In this document: positions 31,900-43,469 of the stretch, one piece after another
How the letters are laid out: every line of letters starts with the position of its first letter
Position numbering within the stretch: position 1 is the first letter of the stretch
Assembly (NCBI GenBank): GCA_029448655.1
Contig: JACCLO010000007.1
Location: 2,418,001 to 2,482,000, forward strand
DNA length: 64,000 nucleotides
Reading direction: 5' to 3'
From: Wolfiporia cocos
Lineage: Eukaryota > Basidiomycota > Agaricomycetes > Polyporales > Phaeolaceae
Position numbers and translations under genes: made by a program
Notes under the pieces: generated by a model
Database searches by the model: none
What the model was told of the DNA's origin: nothing
Seen by the model: only the letters and a program-made list of their open reading frames with translations

Positions 31900-34050
31900 A
31901 GAGCTATGAAGAATATATTCTCACCTGCAGTACCTCTTTCGAAAAGTGCGAAAGTGCTCCTCGAATTCTTCAAGCGTACCTTCAGGATTCTTGCTGTGCC
32001 ACTCCTTCCCATACAGATTCCTGAGAGGTGTCAGGAAAATTCGTTTAATTATTTTGTGGTGTACTTAGCATTTATAGCCTTCCTAGGTCCGTAGCAGCGA
32101 CCCCGCGAAGCTTTGGTAGCAGCCACAGTTGTCAGGGTGGCTGAGAAATCGGAGGCGCTGGGCACTGGCATATCCATTGAGGTTGCATTGTTCGTAGCCT
32201 CCAATTCTTGAATTGGGTCTTTGTTGCCTACATCGTGGATGACGTCAGAAAAATTGCCATGGTATAAACAGACATGTACATGGCTCAGTTTGTGCAGCAA
32301 CGAGGGAACCTGTAAATAGAAATGCTCAAAATATTGTAAAGCTGAAGAGGAAAAAATGACTTACCTGTATTTTCTTTGTTAGCTGTGGTGGATGCATCCA
32401 TTCTCAAATGCGTCGTGGCACCTCTTTGAGGCCAACTCCTACTCGTCGTGGTTAGCGAAGAACAGGAAAGAAAGAAAAACGTACAGAGCTGATTTGATTA
32501 CAAGCGTGGCATGGCATTTGCTCGTGCGTTCCCCAGAGTGAACGGGCTCCGAGGGACGCTTCTCGCCACGAATGGGTTCCGCAGCGTGTTGTGTCTCAGA
32601 GGTGGATGTCTGTGCCACAGTTGCATCTGTAGTCGTATCGGGGATCGTCAAGGAAGGTTGGTCTTGATATTCGAGCTCAGAGGGCTGCCGGGGACTCGGA
32701 GCAGAGGGTGTAGGCGGGCGTGGTGAAGCAGGTCTAGGAGCATCCCCAGAAGCAATGGGCGGCATAGACGCAGTCTCTGTAGTACTCGTGCTCTCGGAGC
32801 GCTGGTCTTCCATTCCGATGTCTGAGCTTTGCGAAGTCGAAGTCTTCGCGTGATCGGTCGAAGCAGCGTTTGGTGCCTGGTCCTCATTAATGCATCTCTG
32901 AGCCATAGGAAGAGCAAACCAAAGACTAACCGCTGCTGTAGTGTGCATGTGCTTCTGCTTCTAAGATGGATAGACAGCCTTGGCACATGTTTTGGTCTTC
33001 CATTGTCCCTCGCATAAGGCAATCTCTGGGTACACCTCTTATAGCCTTCGTTGCAGCTCGTCACGCCCCTCCTGGCAGACCTTAGTCCAGCATTCTGGCG
33101 CATGGCCACGTTCTGAGAGATTGAGAAAGACCTCCCTGATTAACGCCCTGACACCACCAAGGCGAGATATGCTAACAGGGGTGCCGTCTTCCTCTTCCAA
33201 CCACGACCATGACTCCACCTTTTTTTTGCCACGTTGTTTCGGCCCATCTGACATTGGGTCCGCATCGTCGTGGCGTTTTGAGGCCTGCCAATCCGCCTCA
33301 TTCCAGAATTTGATATTAGGGTATTGCTCCCTCTTAGAAAGAGGTCGGTTGTCGGGTAGGCTAGCGTCGCCTCTAGAGTCCCTGTAAAAACTCGATTTGT
33401 ATTTTCGTTTCGAGATATAATACGATGGAGTAGATACCTATCAAGTTGTGCACTAACAAGTGACTGTATGCCTGTAGCCAAATGAGTCAAGGTTGTCCTT
33501 TGTGGAGAAGTAGTCTGTAGCGCTGGAACTAGAGTACGAGGCGCATATACTCACTCCATAAGCATGCGAAAGCGTATATTTTCTTCAGTAAGCTTGGCCA
33601 TCACTTCTATGAGTGTCTGGTTCGTATGATCGTCCGAGCGGATCATTGTCTGTTGATCTGCAGCAGAGATATGCTAGTCGGGGTGCCCAATGAAATAAGC
33701 TAGTGACCTGCGCTGCAATTCTAGCTCGTACTGCAGGATTCATTTGTCCCCATTGGGAGACCCCTTGCAAATCTCCTGATGAAAGGTCTACATTAGTTGA
33801 GCCCAGCATGGGTTGATTGCTGCTAAGAGTGTGTGTATGCTCTGGAGCAAATGCATGTGACATCTGATGTAACTGAGACAAGTTGGTCGCTCTCATTGAA
33901 GAGGTGGGGAATGTAGGATTTTCGGAATAAGTGGGAGACATTGGTATATAAAATCTTTGAGACGTGTATGGGGAGAGTAAGTGGTGAAAGAGAAGTGGCG
34001 GCGAAACGAGCGACATGACGCCATTAAGTAAGTGGCTCACGTGGGCTCTT
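31900..34050 (-). pseudogene. Plavaka companion gene, decayed
   Basis: Counterpart of the second gene in Plavaka 1. Minus strand, N-terminal part: a Ser/Thr/Asn-rich piece (about 34040-33715) ending AVRARIAAQ, and a short helix-like exon LIEVMAKLTEENIRF near 33600. The core near 33254-32920 reads FLNLSERGHAPECW, then EIALCEGQWK and YPS-stop-KQK. Two in-frame stops are visible, TAA at 33039-33041 and TAG at 32961-32963; the TAG stands where Plavaka 1 has tryptophan. A Ser/Thr/Pro-rich region follows (about 32940-32520) with GEKRPSEP. The C-terminal block NLYGKEWHSKNPEG...EEFEEHF is at about 32030-31925. Function is unknown. Confidence 0.55.
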
Positions 34051-34740
34051 TGACTTAAATGAGCATTGCAATATTCATTGAACACCATGACTACAAGCTA
34101 TATAATTATTACTATCTGCAACAGTACAAGAGGGACGGGAAAAACGAATCTTAATTTCAATGAGGGGAGGCGGCATTTCTATCGTTCAACAATGGACTTT
34201 ACACTCTGCATAGCAAGACATACATTGAGAGACGATAGCAGCAACAGGAACGAACACTAACGACGATGGCATACAATAATACTGATCGAAAGCGGCGACA
34301 GAAATAGCAGGCCAGGCCGTACTCGCAAAAATAAGAAGCGATGCGATTTATGCGATGAATCAGATGTTGCAGCGGACACGCTTAGTATCGGCGTGCGCGC
34401 TGTCCCCGTCGTCTGTAATATTTCTCTTGCGTTTGCAAAACATTTGATGTCCTCCGGAGGCATCCTCTATGAGAGTAGTGTCTTCGTCTGGAGCAGACTG
34501 GCTAGAGATGGCGACGTTGTTGGGAGGCAGAATGGGAGGCCGCTGAAAATGAACGATGAGATTGAGAAAACACCCCCTAACAGGTGTATCACATACCCGA
34601 GCGATTTTTTTGTCGGGGAATGCGGTTGGTATCTTCTTTGGGTCAGGGAGAAGGTCACTATATGTGCATATATTCAGCTTAAAATGGGCCGAGCTGGGGT
34701 GGCTGCTCTACTGTAACGGGATAGGTACACTACGAGGGAC

Positions 34741-35444
34741 TTCAGTCAATTATCTTAATCTGCCAACTGCCCTTCGCTTAAGAAATCGCAGTTGCGAGCT
34801 AGGTTTGCACGCAAATTAATCTGCTAACTGCGGCAGATTAATCTACTGTGACAATAAAATGGCACATCCCGGATTCGAACCAAGGACCTTAGCACAGATG
34901 AGAATAACAGCATCGCAGCATAATTAGCCAACTGAGCTACAGTGCAACTGGTGTTGCCCCCCCATTTTAAGCAATATATAGAGTATTTTGTAAACTTCAT
35001 TTTCGCAGTTTAACATCTTCCATAACACAAATACAAATGAATCTGCCTCTAAAGACCTGTGATTCTAGTGTATTCAGCTTTCCCATGGTGAGTTGCTCCA
35101 GGTCAAGCATGGTAAATCAAGCTACCACTATCATTGATTTCTGTATGCTTGTTGGAGCAGTTAGTTGCCTTGATGATTTGCGAAAATTGTGTGTAAAATT
35201 TGCGTTATATATATTTTAATTGGTCAATGGTACCTGTTGCCGCAATGGCTCAGTTGGCTAATTACACTGCGATGCTGTTATTCTCATCTGCGCTAAGGTC
35301 CTTGGTTCGAATCCGGGATGTGCCATTTTATTGTCACAGTAGATTAATCTGCCGCAGTTAGCAGATTAATCTGCGTGCAAACCTAGCTCGCAACTGCGAT
35401 TTCTTAAGCGAAGGGCAGTTGGCAGATTAAGATAATTGACTGAA
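34741..35444. mobile_element. Fold-back element with tRNA-like arms
   Basis: Two inverted arms of about 215 bp (34741-34957 and 35228-35444), roughly 97% identical by eye, around an AT-rich spacer of about 270 bp. Each arm has box A-like GGCTCAGTTGGCTAATTA and box B GGTTCGAATCC in tRNA order, then TGTGCCATTTTATTG. The acceptor and D stems do not close properly, so these are tRNA-derived and not working tRNA genes. The outer ends are TTCAGTCAATT. I see no clear target duplication. Confidence 0.7.
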
Positions 35445-35474
35445 ACTCTACACACTACCAGCTGCATATCTATG

Positions 35475-38440
35475 CTACACCTCTGTTACTTCCTCATGTA
35501 TACCAGCCATCTGAAGGATCTCTAGTCTGAGCTTCTCGACCAGGAAGAAACAACCCTCCAAGTCTCTCCCATGGGGCCCATTGCACTCTGGGTGCGGCAG
35601 CATTCCAACCACCGACATAATCGAAGTAACTTTTACTACGACCAGGCAAGGTGTTTCAAGGCGTTTGCAAGAGTAGAGAGTGTTATATGAGTACTCCAGA
35701 AGGTCCTTGTCAGGCTCAGGATATAGCGAAATTATTGCAAGCACAGTAAGTGTCGTGTTGTGTTTGAGAGTAAAGAAGTACTGCACTTCTCCTATTCCTA
35801 TTTTGTCTCCATTGATACGGACCTAATAAAATTAGCTGCGTTCAAGGAGACTACTTATATGCTTACTTTAATATTGCGAGCCATGCGAAGCTTCTGGATG
35901 GGTATTCCCCCCTCCGCCCAAAGTGAGCGCGCTACTTGTTTGCTAGGAAGCAGAGCCTGCGCCCATTTTCGGACCCGCATATTCGAACAAAAGTAATTTG
36001 TTTGCTCAATTCCTTCACTCTCTAAGTATTTGCTGAGAGACTGGGCTTCCGGTTCTGTCACCGCTAGCAGGTCTTTTGAGGCTGCACGCAAGAGGGCATA
36101 ACCGCCTCCCAAATCTATAGCACCGCGGGGTAGGCTCTTTGTCTCGTTGAGCTCGGGCATCATGGCATGGAGAGCATTAGTACAACATCGCACAAGTCCA
36201 CGCTCTGCGAGATTGGCATATGGGTGTACATGAGAGCGCAGCTGCCTTGAGATGAGCTCAATAGCACGCTCCATGACCCACTGAGAATATGTCGTACAGG
36301 GTCCAAGCCATTCCGTCTCAGAAGGCATATGGTTGACCGAGTGAACACTTTGTTGAACAAAGTGTATGCGCTCAGGGTGTCTATCACAGTAGAGCTCCTC
36401 ATAGTCCTCAGAAGAAGTTAACAGCATTTCATGAGCCTCGGTGATGTCCTTGGGTCGGATTCTACGTTGATACATTAGCTGGATGCCATGGACAAGCTGA
36501 CAGAAGTTCCGGTAGAACGCAGGAGGTAGCACATTATACAGCAGGGCAATGCAGTATTCGTAGAGATGTGTAATCTGTTCTTGTGCCTTGTATCCGCTGT
36601 TTATTTTCTCTGCAGGATTGCGAGGTGGACGCTCAAATGATCCGGGAAGATAGGATACCAGCTTAGCAACAGCATCACCATGAGCTGTCCAGGTGTCTCC
36701 AGTGAGGATGGCAAAGGCCCAAGTCGACTTATCGTCATTCTGGCCACACTTGATAGTACCTCACCATAGATCAAAAAACAGTTCATGATGATTAGGACCA
36801 GTAAGATGCATGATATCTGCTGGGAAGCCACCAGGAATCCCAAGAAAGCAATCAGCAGGGAATCCACCAAATAAGCTTGGCTTGCATATCCCTGTCTCTA
36901 GACGAATCTTTTCGTACTCGCGTTGAGTCGATGCATTTAGCAGGCGTTCCAGGTTAGCATAGTAGCGATCAGAAGCTTCATGGGAGTCCAGTATTACGTC
37001 GCACAGGCAGACATCTGGGTGGATGCAATTTTGAACAGAGTAGTTGCGGGGAAGCTGGCATGCAGGATAATAATGGCTGCCACCAGGCTTTTGGTGTCCC
37101 TTCAGTGGACAATACAGTCGGCAGCCCTGAGCCCCAGAGTGGCCGACCGTGCCATTGAGATAGGTCATTCCAGGGTCATCTGCAGTGCCAAAAACAATGT
37201 ACAGTTTCGACTCAAATAGTCCACGTTGCTCGCTCCATATTTTGAGCTTCTCGTGCTGCCCCATAAAACTAGCAACATGTCGAAGACTAGGGAGCAGGAA
37301 TGAGTCTACGTTCTTCAGCTTGTTGGGTCCTGGAATGAATCCGCCAGGCATGATATGCGTTTTTCTATAGCGAACGTCAGGTGCATAATCAAGAAGTACC
37401 CAGATGAACATCCAGCAGTCTGAGACCTTGCTAGCATAGAGCTGTGTGCCATCGATAGAAAACATGAGGCAGGAGTCTTCATCCTTGATATCACCGCATA
37501 CAACAGCTTCAAGATAGTCTTTGCCATGGATGTAGTCGCTAATTTTCTCAAGCTCACCATTGGTCTCCTGAAGTGAAGCAAGAACCTGTCGAGTAGCTGT
37601 GGCATGGTACTCAGCTGCACGAAACCCCTCTGTCGAGCGTTGCATGGCCTGGATTACAGGGGCAATGGGAATAGTGGTCGATTGCTTCCTCGGAATAAGT
37701 CTACGCTTGCGTCTTTGTCTTCTTTCCTCATAACGTGGCTCGCCGCAATATTTACACTTATCCAGTTCGCCGTAGATCCCAGTATATGCCATGCAGGAAT
37801 TTACGCAGCAGTTGTGGTGTAGTTCGAAAATTCCGGTGAGGTTCTCAATGTAGGACCTGACCACAGCATATGAGAGGAGCTCTAGATAAGGCGGGCAGTG
37901 TAGCAGTGCAGAGCAGAAGTGGTTGTATATTTTCTGAGAGCAGTCATCAAGGCCAAGGTAGATTTCAACAGATAGTAGCTTGACGGGGTCATTGATGTCA
38001 AATGGCTGCTGGGGAGGGTTTCGAATTCGTCTCAAGATATCTGGGTCCTTGATGTCATCTTCTAGACGTGCATTCCGAATTAAATGTTGCATTTTGACAG
38101 TGTGGCAAAGCTCTTCTAGAGTGATCATTTGTGGATCTTCTAACTTGCGAGGACGTTCGTTCGCCTCATTGGAACTTTCATCGTCCTCCTCAACAAGTCC
38201 AGCAGAACGAATACCACTCAGATGTTAATTGAAGTACTCCTCCTCTTCCTGTTCATCGTCACGGCGCATAGCTTCAAGACTTCCAGCGCCGACGTATGAT
38301 TGAGATACACCGTCGCCATGGTTAGGAACTGGCACGTGATCAAAATCGAAGTCTTGATGAACCTCCTCGCCGACGATATTCTGCACAGAGAACTGCACAT
38401 ATAGTCTCTGATAAATACAATAAATCTGAAGCATACTTGT
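35475..38440 (-). pseudogene. Plavaka transposase, inactivated by nonsense codons
   Basis: The same protein as in Plavaka 1, nearly full length in one frame. Reads from an acidic N-terminal part (DEQEEEEYFN) through FELHHNCCVNSC, CKYCGE, FSIDGTQLYASKVSDCW, GMTYLNGTVGHSGAQGC, FPADIMHLTG and SQWVMERAIELI. In-frame stops are TAA at 38225-38227 and TGA at 36761-36763. The TGA follows the DLW block and could have been CGA, since the next residues still align (GTIKC against GMIQC). A 44-bp phase-0 intron (35823-35866, GTAAGC...TTAG) joins ARNIK to VRING, matching the Plavaka 1 intron. The last exon ends EEVTEV at 35475. The far 5' exons are not resolved. Confidence 0.87.
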
Positions 38441-38799
38441 GTAGAATTATATTCTGTGCTTGTCTGATCTGGATCTATCTGGATCTGGTCCTGAGGGCTA
38501 TTGAAGTTGTTGTCTCTGACCCCTTCGCTCTCTGGGTTTGCAACAATATTGTCTACTGTTTGGCTGGTTAAAATATGGAGAGATTTAGAAGATCTTGACA
38601 TACTTTATTCACTGGCCAAAATGCTGTGATTGTGCTCTGCTTCCCGGAGATTTGTACCGTCGTGAAGAGGCTGTCCTGTGAATGCTCATGTCATTGAGAT
38701 CAATAGGGCGTGGTCATAATGAGCTAATACTCACCTGAATCTGTTCTGATACCAGAGCTGGATGCCCCTGCACTTGTTGTGTCGTTCTCCTCAGGCTAT

Positions 38800-39858
38800 T
38801 GACACAGAAAGACTCTGTGGGACTCACCATACCCTAATGGGGAGGGAACGGTGATAAGAGGTCTAACTATGGCCAGCAGGAGGTGGAAGGTCTTCTATGG
38901 GCAATGCTGAGAAGAATAGATCTAAAGGTAAAGAGCCGCAGGCTCCTACGAATATATACATACATACATGGATTAGGTGAGCAACTGTATAGTAGCTACC
39001 TAAGAAGGAACGTGAGGCTTGCACCCTAAGGGCAGAAGTGTACATGACACTACTCTACAAAGGCCGCGGCTCGCCGGTAATGGCTGAGCCAATCGTGAAG
39101 GAGAGTGAGCGTGGTATCACCATGAGGCGATCATAGAACATGCGGGCACAGCCCGGGTATAGGCAAGGCCGGTAAGCCGGTACCTTGAAGGAGATCTGCC
39201 ATTGGGCAGGATCCATGAGATGACTAAGGCGGGCGCCGAGTCATCTATGCCATTGGACGCGCTTAGTCTCATTACTAAGGCGCAGCATCGTAGACAGGTG
39301 TTATCAACTGGACCGTATGGTTACCGATGACAACGAGGTGGCCTAGGGCCGGAGGTTGGACTTCGCCGAGAGGCTAGAAGCCCGGAGCTATGCAAGTGCC
39401 GGAGCTCCATGAGGTGCGGCGGATGCTGGACCAATGGCAGTAATAGCGAAGGCTATTATTATGCCGTGGCACCATTCTTTTGTAAGGATGGTGCACCATG
39501 TGATGTCATCTTCTATATAGAACAATGACGTGGCGATCCAGGTTGCAAGGCTGGACCGGTGACGTAGCAGTGACGTAGCTAAGTCTAGACGACCATGAAG
39601 TCATAGGTCGGAAGCCGGGGCTGAGGAGGCTAAGGCTGTGACGTTGAGATGACGTGGAAGTCTTGACTAGCGTGTTATGCTTAGTCGCGTGAGCTTAGTA
39701 GTGTGTCATTACGTTACGTAAGCTATAAGGCCGGTTAAGGACCTTATCGTATGGCAAGGTGGGATAAGTCCCGGATAACTTGTAGGTAGACGTATAATCC
39801 TGTAGAAAATGTGCTAAAATAGCGGAAAAAAGCCTAAGTCCCAGATACATCTGTGACA
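38800..39858 (-). repeat. Solo LTR, 1.06-kb family, inside Plavaka 2
   Basis: TGACACAG start and CATCTGTGACA end, flanked by GCTAT (38795-38799 and 39859-39863). Same family as 57413-58479 but richer in CG. Reversed TATA box near 38955. Confidence 0.9.
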
Positions 39859-39863
39859 GCTAT

Positions 39864-40532
39864 ATCAAGTGTGTGGTGAGCCCGAATTTGTTTATGTGCG
39901 CGTATTATGTTTTGGATGTATTTGCCATCCAAACTCACTCTAAGATCGGCCCACCTCCTCTTTCTAGGCCTCTCAGGCAGATGACTTGATGGTAATAGTG
40001 CTACCTGTTTTTTGTGGCTGAAAAATGTGGCACGAGAGACTTTGGTATGAGTATTGCGGCAGTGTAGCGCACACGCGCAGTAATATTCCTTCTCCCCGTT
40101 TTCATTATACATATACAAGGGAGCTCTTGGCATATTTAATGGTGCACACGGCGAGTACGAGACAGGATGTTAAAATCAAAGTGTATCGTCTGTTCAAAGT
40201 ATAGGGCAGGCAAGTAATGTACACGTCCACTTAGTATCATGGCTTTTTAATTGACACCCACAAGACACTCTTTGACTTGACGTTGACTAGCAGTTTTGCG
40301 ACTGGACGTCTGCTCGAAATGCTCAGACACAACTTCTACTAGTCAAGGATATTTTGAATATATTAACTAGTATGTATGAGTATGACAAAGGTCTTGGCAT
40401 CGGTGATCTGACCGCCCAGACTCTTGGCATTTAGCTTTCGGTAGCTTCTGGTATAAATGGTTATCTCAATATATTTTTTGGTATTTACTAGTATTTATTG
40501 ATACATTAAGGATATGACGGCTTTTCACTGGG
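39864..40532. other. Plavaka 2 right subterminal region
   Basis: AT-rich, with repeated ggtatttactagtattta-type motifs approaching the TCACTGGG end. A short frame at 39834-40133 overlaps the LTR end and I do not trust it. Confidence 0.5.
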
Positions 40533-40788
40533 GATTAACCTTGAGCATGGTTCTGTCTTACTCATTGAGTCACATGTAGCTTTAGTCATGGGTAGTATTG
40601 TAGGGCCTACCTGGTATCAGGGGGCCTCTATACCCTGTATTTCAGACAATACCCCAGGGCACTTAAGTCCCCAGCCCTACTCACTTTTGAACTAGCTCTA
40701 GCCTTATCACTGATGCTTACACTCTTACTTGCCTTTCAACAACCCTCAAGAAACTCTTGAACCATGAGTATTAGTATGTGTCACACCA

Positions 40789-41239
40789 GAATGTGATGAA
40801 GATGAAACAATGTCAGGGCTGAGCCCAACAGTCAGTCACAAGACCAGGGAGTGGTGTTGAATTGCTAAGTTCCCTGTACCATACTCAAGCAATATTTAAT
40901 TTATATGGTGTCAAATAAACATCATAACATTATCATTCAAAATGTCTCATCAAGGGCTCTTCAATGAAGCCTATCAGAGAGGTTCATTCTGCAATGTCAA
41001 GGAAGTAGTAAAAAGAGTAAATTTGGTTGGAAACTGTGATAGGTAGACTTACTCATGTTGTTAAGCATGCTGTATATAAGACAGCATTCTGTGCTCCTAA
41101 TACTTCAGGGCTAGACTGTAGTTATGATCTTAGGCAAAGTCTTGTGACTTGTGGCTTGTAACTATACAGTCTGGTACTGGCAGCAGAGCTTAGATAAGCA
41201 ATCCCCATGGTCACATGCTTTTGAGCATCTATAAGTAAT
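40789..41239. other. No gene seen
   Basis: AT-rich sequence between a solo LTR and a minisatellite. A CTGTATATAAGACAG block near 41070 recalls an LTR TATA region, but no LTR ends are visible. Confidence 0.4.
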
Positions 41240-41780
41240 GGGAGCTTGCGTGGGAGCGGTCGCGTGGAGCGGACCTGGCGTCCACGTTTGCCGTGTGGCA
41301 TCCATGGGCGTCATTCCTGCTCCCATTAGATAGGGCACCTGGCGCCGGTGAATTCCCACGCCCAGCACCTGCAAGGTGCACTGCTAGCTCATGTTTTGCA
41401 CGCTGTTCCTGCACCACGGGGATTCGTGCCACAGGGATTCATACCCCACACCATGGGGATTCGTGCCCCACACCATGGGGATTCGTGGCCCATTCCATGG
41501 GGGCTTGTGGCCCATGCCACAGGGATTTGTGTCCTGTGGCATGGGGATTTTGTAATGTAAATACCCCACACCACGGGGATTTGTGCCCCGTGCCACAGGG
41601 ATTTGTATCCCAATGCCACAGGGATTTGTGCCCTATGCCACGGGGATCTGTGCTCTTGCCATGGAGATTTGTGCCCCGTGCCATGGGGATTTGTGTCCTG
41701 TGGCATGGGGATTTTGTAATGTAAATACCCCACACCACGGGGATTTGTACCCCGTGCCATGGGGATTCGTGCCCTACACC
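41240..41780. repeat. Minisatellite-bearing repeat, copy 1
   Basis: A GC-rich head (41240-41411: GCGTCCACG blocks, CGCCTGGCGCCGG, GCCCAGCACCTGCAAGG) leads into about 15 tandem units of 22-28 bp with the core CCACGGGGATTTGTGCCCC. Each unit holds a GGGG...CCCC mini-hairpin. The same head and units recur at 53743-54270. Long frames on both strands are a by-product of the repetition. Confidence 0.8.
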
Positions 41781-42267
41781 TGTCACAGACTTTTCCTGTG
41801 ATATATCTTTAATGCATTACCGGGGGTCGAACTCACGACCTAGGGACTTGCCGAATAGACACGTGCCTTTACTGGCGCGTATCTACCTTGTAGCTAGCGC
41901 GCGCGGCTACCTTCTATTTTAAAGTATATCACATGGTCTATTAAGTAAGCGTTCCAGTCCTTGATCGTTAGGCGCGTGCGCACAGGCCACGTCGCTTTAG
42001 GGCAAGGGTAGTTACCAAAGTACTACAGCGCTTCCCCCATGTATATATACCGAAGAGTCTGAGGCGTACTCCTCAGACTCATCAATTTGGCATTGGCCTT
42101 AGGGCCGCCTTTACTCCATGCCTCGCTGCGTCATTTAAGCTTGCTAGTCTGAGGAACCTCGACCTTAACGACAACTAAGGCCTCTTTCCACCTTAGGTCG
42201 ACTGCGTCGTAAGATGCTACTAGTTAGCGGGGCGTTATGCTGAGGTATGACCCAGAGTATTGGGTCA
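41781..42267 (+). repeat. LTR, GACCC-hairpin family, no duplication
   Basis: TGTCACAGAC start and GACCC...GGGTCA end, as in 55949-56439 and 58614-59098. Flanks ACACC and TTTCT do not match. Antisense tRNA T-arm-like string at 41821-41840. TATA box near 42043. Confidence 0.8.
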
Positions 42268-43469
42268 TTTCTGCAGCACTGGACTGCATTCACTGCTGTC
42301 AGATGAAGTAAGAAAATGTAGCCATAATGTTTCACTTTTTATCCATGATCCTACTGTACTTATATACAGAGCTGTCTAATAAGGTTTGTTATTGAGCTTT
42401 GCCCCTGGCCGGTTCATACTTGTTCTGCTCATGACTCTGATTACTGGACTGCTCAAATTAGCTGCCTTGAGTGATTATTGTGCATCAACAAGTTATCTTT
42501 TACCACTCTGAAGAAGACTAAGAGCCACTTCAGAATGCAGCAGCCCAATAGACACCAAATGGATGCTTGAGGCACTGAAAAACTTGAAGTTTGCTTATTT
42601 TAGTGGATTCAATCTTGCTGGAGATGAGGTGAACAACATAGGGCAGTTAGTATACATAGAAAGGTACCCAGAGTTGGTGTTCAAAATAATATTCTTACAC
42701 ACTATAAAAGCAAGTAACATAGTGGTTCAAACATAGTTCGAACCTTGAACTGAACCTGCTGAACTGATTCAGCAGGTTCAGTCCAGGTTCAGGCTCCCTG
42801 AAGTCAGTTCAGTTCTAGATTCAGCCCTAGACCTTCCTGAACCTTCCTGAACTGAACTTTGGCAACACTCGCTCTACAATGACCATATATAGCGAATTTG
42901 TGCCCATAATGTATTTGGTATAAATGATTCCCATGTTCTGTCTTCTCATTGCAGTGCTCAATATAATGTCTGCTTGTCAGTACATCTTCCTCACCATCCA
43001 ACCATGCATGCTTCGGCCAATGATGATGTTTTCCCCCTGTGAGAATCTCCTGCACCTCTTTCAGCCATCTGGCCTCAAAGATAGCATGAGTTTTGTTCAA
43101 ATGCATCAGGGTTAGTCTTCATAGATTATAGGTGAACTTTATCATGTACATGAAGCCGTATATTACATCTGTAGAGTCAGTCCCCATCAGGTTCACATTT
43201 GCTGGAATGCTTGCAGGACTCTTGCAGGAGAAACATGTAGAACATGTATGATCTGCATCCGTTGCTTATTTTACAAGTTACAGATCTCATGCTCAAATGG
43301 AGCTGGGGAAGTCATTCACTATACATGGATGGCAGCCAATCTAGTGCATGGCAGGGTGCCTGGACTAGCAAGCCACCGCATCACACTTGTCAAGGCTCTC
43401 TCTTGCACATTTATACATCTTTGTCTGTGCAATAATGCATAAAATGTCTCTCATTGATTTGTGTCTGGA
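42268..43469. other. Mixed repeat and decayed coding sequence
   Basis: 42719-42862 is built from GTTCA/TGAAC words (GAACTGAACC repeats) and looks like the end of a fold-back or hAT-type element. On the minus strand, 43106-42804 is open and reads protein-like (HHHWPKHAWLDGEEDVLTS); I do not recognise it and it may be a transposon relic. Confidence 0.35.

Larger units (their letters stand above)
31217..40532 (-). mobile_element. Plavaka-type DNA transposon 2
   Basis: Inverted ends CCCAGTGAAAGTACC (left) and CCCAGTGAAAAGCCG (right), both followed by TCATATC. The 7-bp duplication GATTAAC lies at 31210-31216 and 40533-40539. The left subterminal region repeats taccagaaaata several times. Genes run on the minus strand: transposase (about 38440-35475), then the companion gene (about 34050-31900). 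A fold-back element (34741-35444) and a solo LTR (38800-39858) are inserted in it. Stop codons in both genes make it non-autonomous. Confidence 0.87.
30597..40783 (+). repeat. Solo LTR split by an LTR and by Plavaka 2
   Basis: TGTCACAAATTTAC start at 30597 and TATGTGTCA end at 40783, flanked by CACCA (30592-30596 and 40784-40788). Removing 30759-31148 and 31217-40532 with their duplications leaves about 469 bp. Confidence 0.85.

Noticed and set aside
34860..35325. Two tRNA genes
   Set aside because: A-box and B-box are present but acceptor and D stems do not pair; treated as tRNA-derived arms.
41412..41780. Possible CRISPR-like array
   Set aside because: Units of 22-28 bp are contiguous without unique spacers, and the genome is fungal.
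41293..41801. Long overlapping ORFs on both strands with CHGDLCP- and HESPW-type repeats
   Set aside because: They follow the minisatellite unit and recur in all frames; no sign of a real protein.
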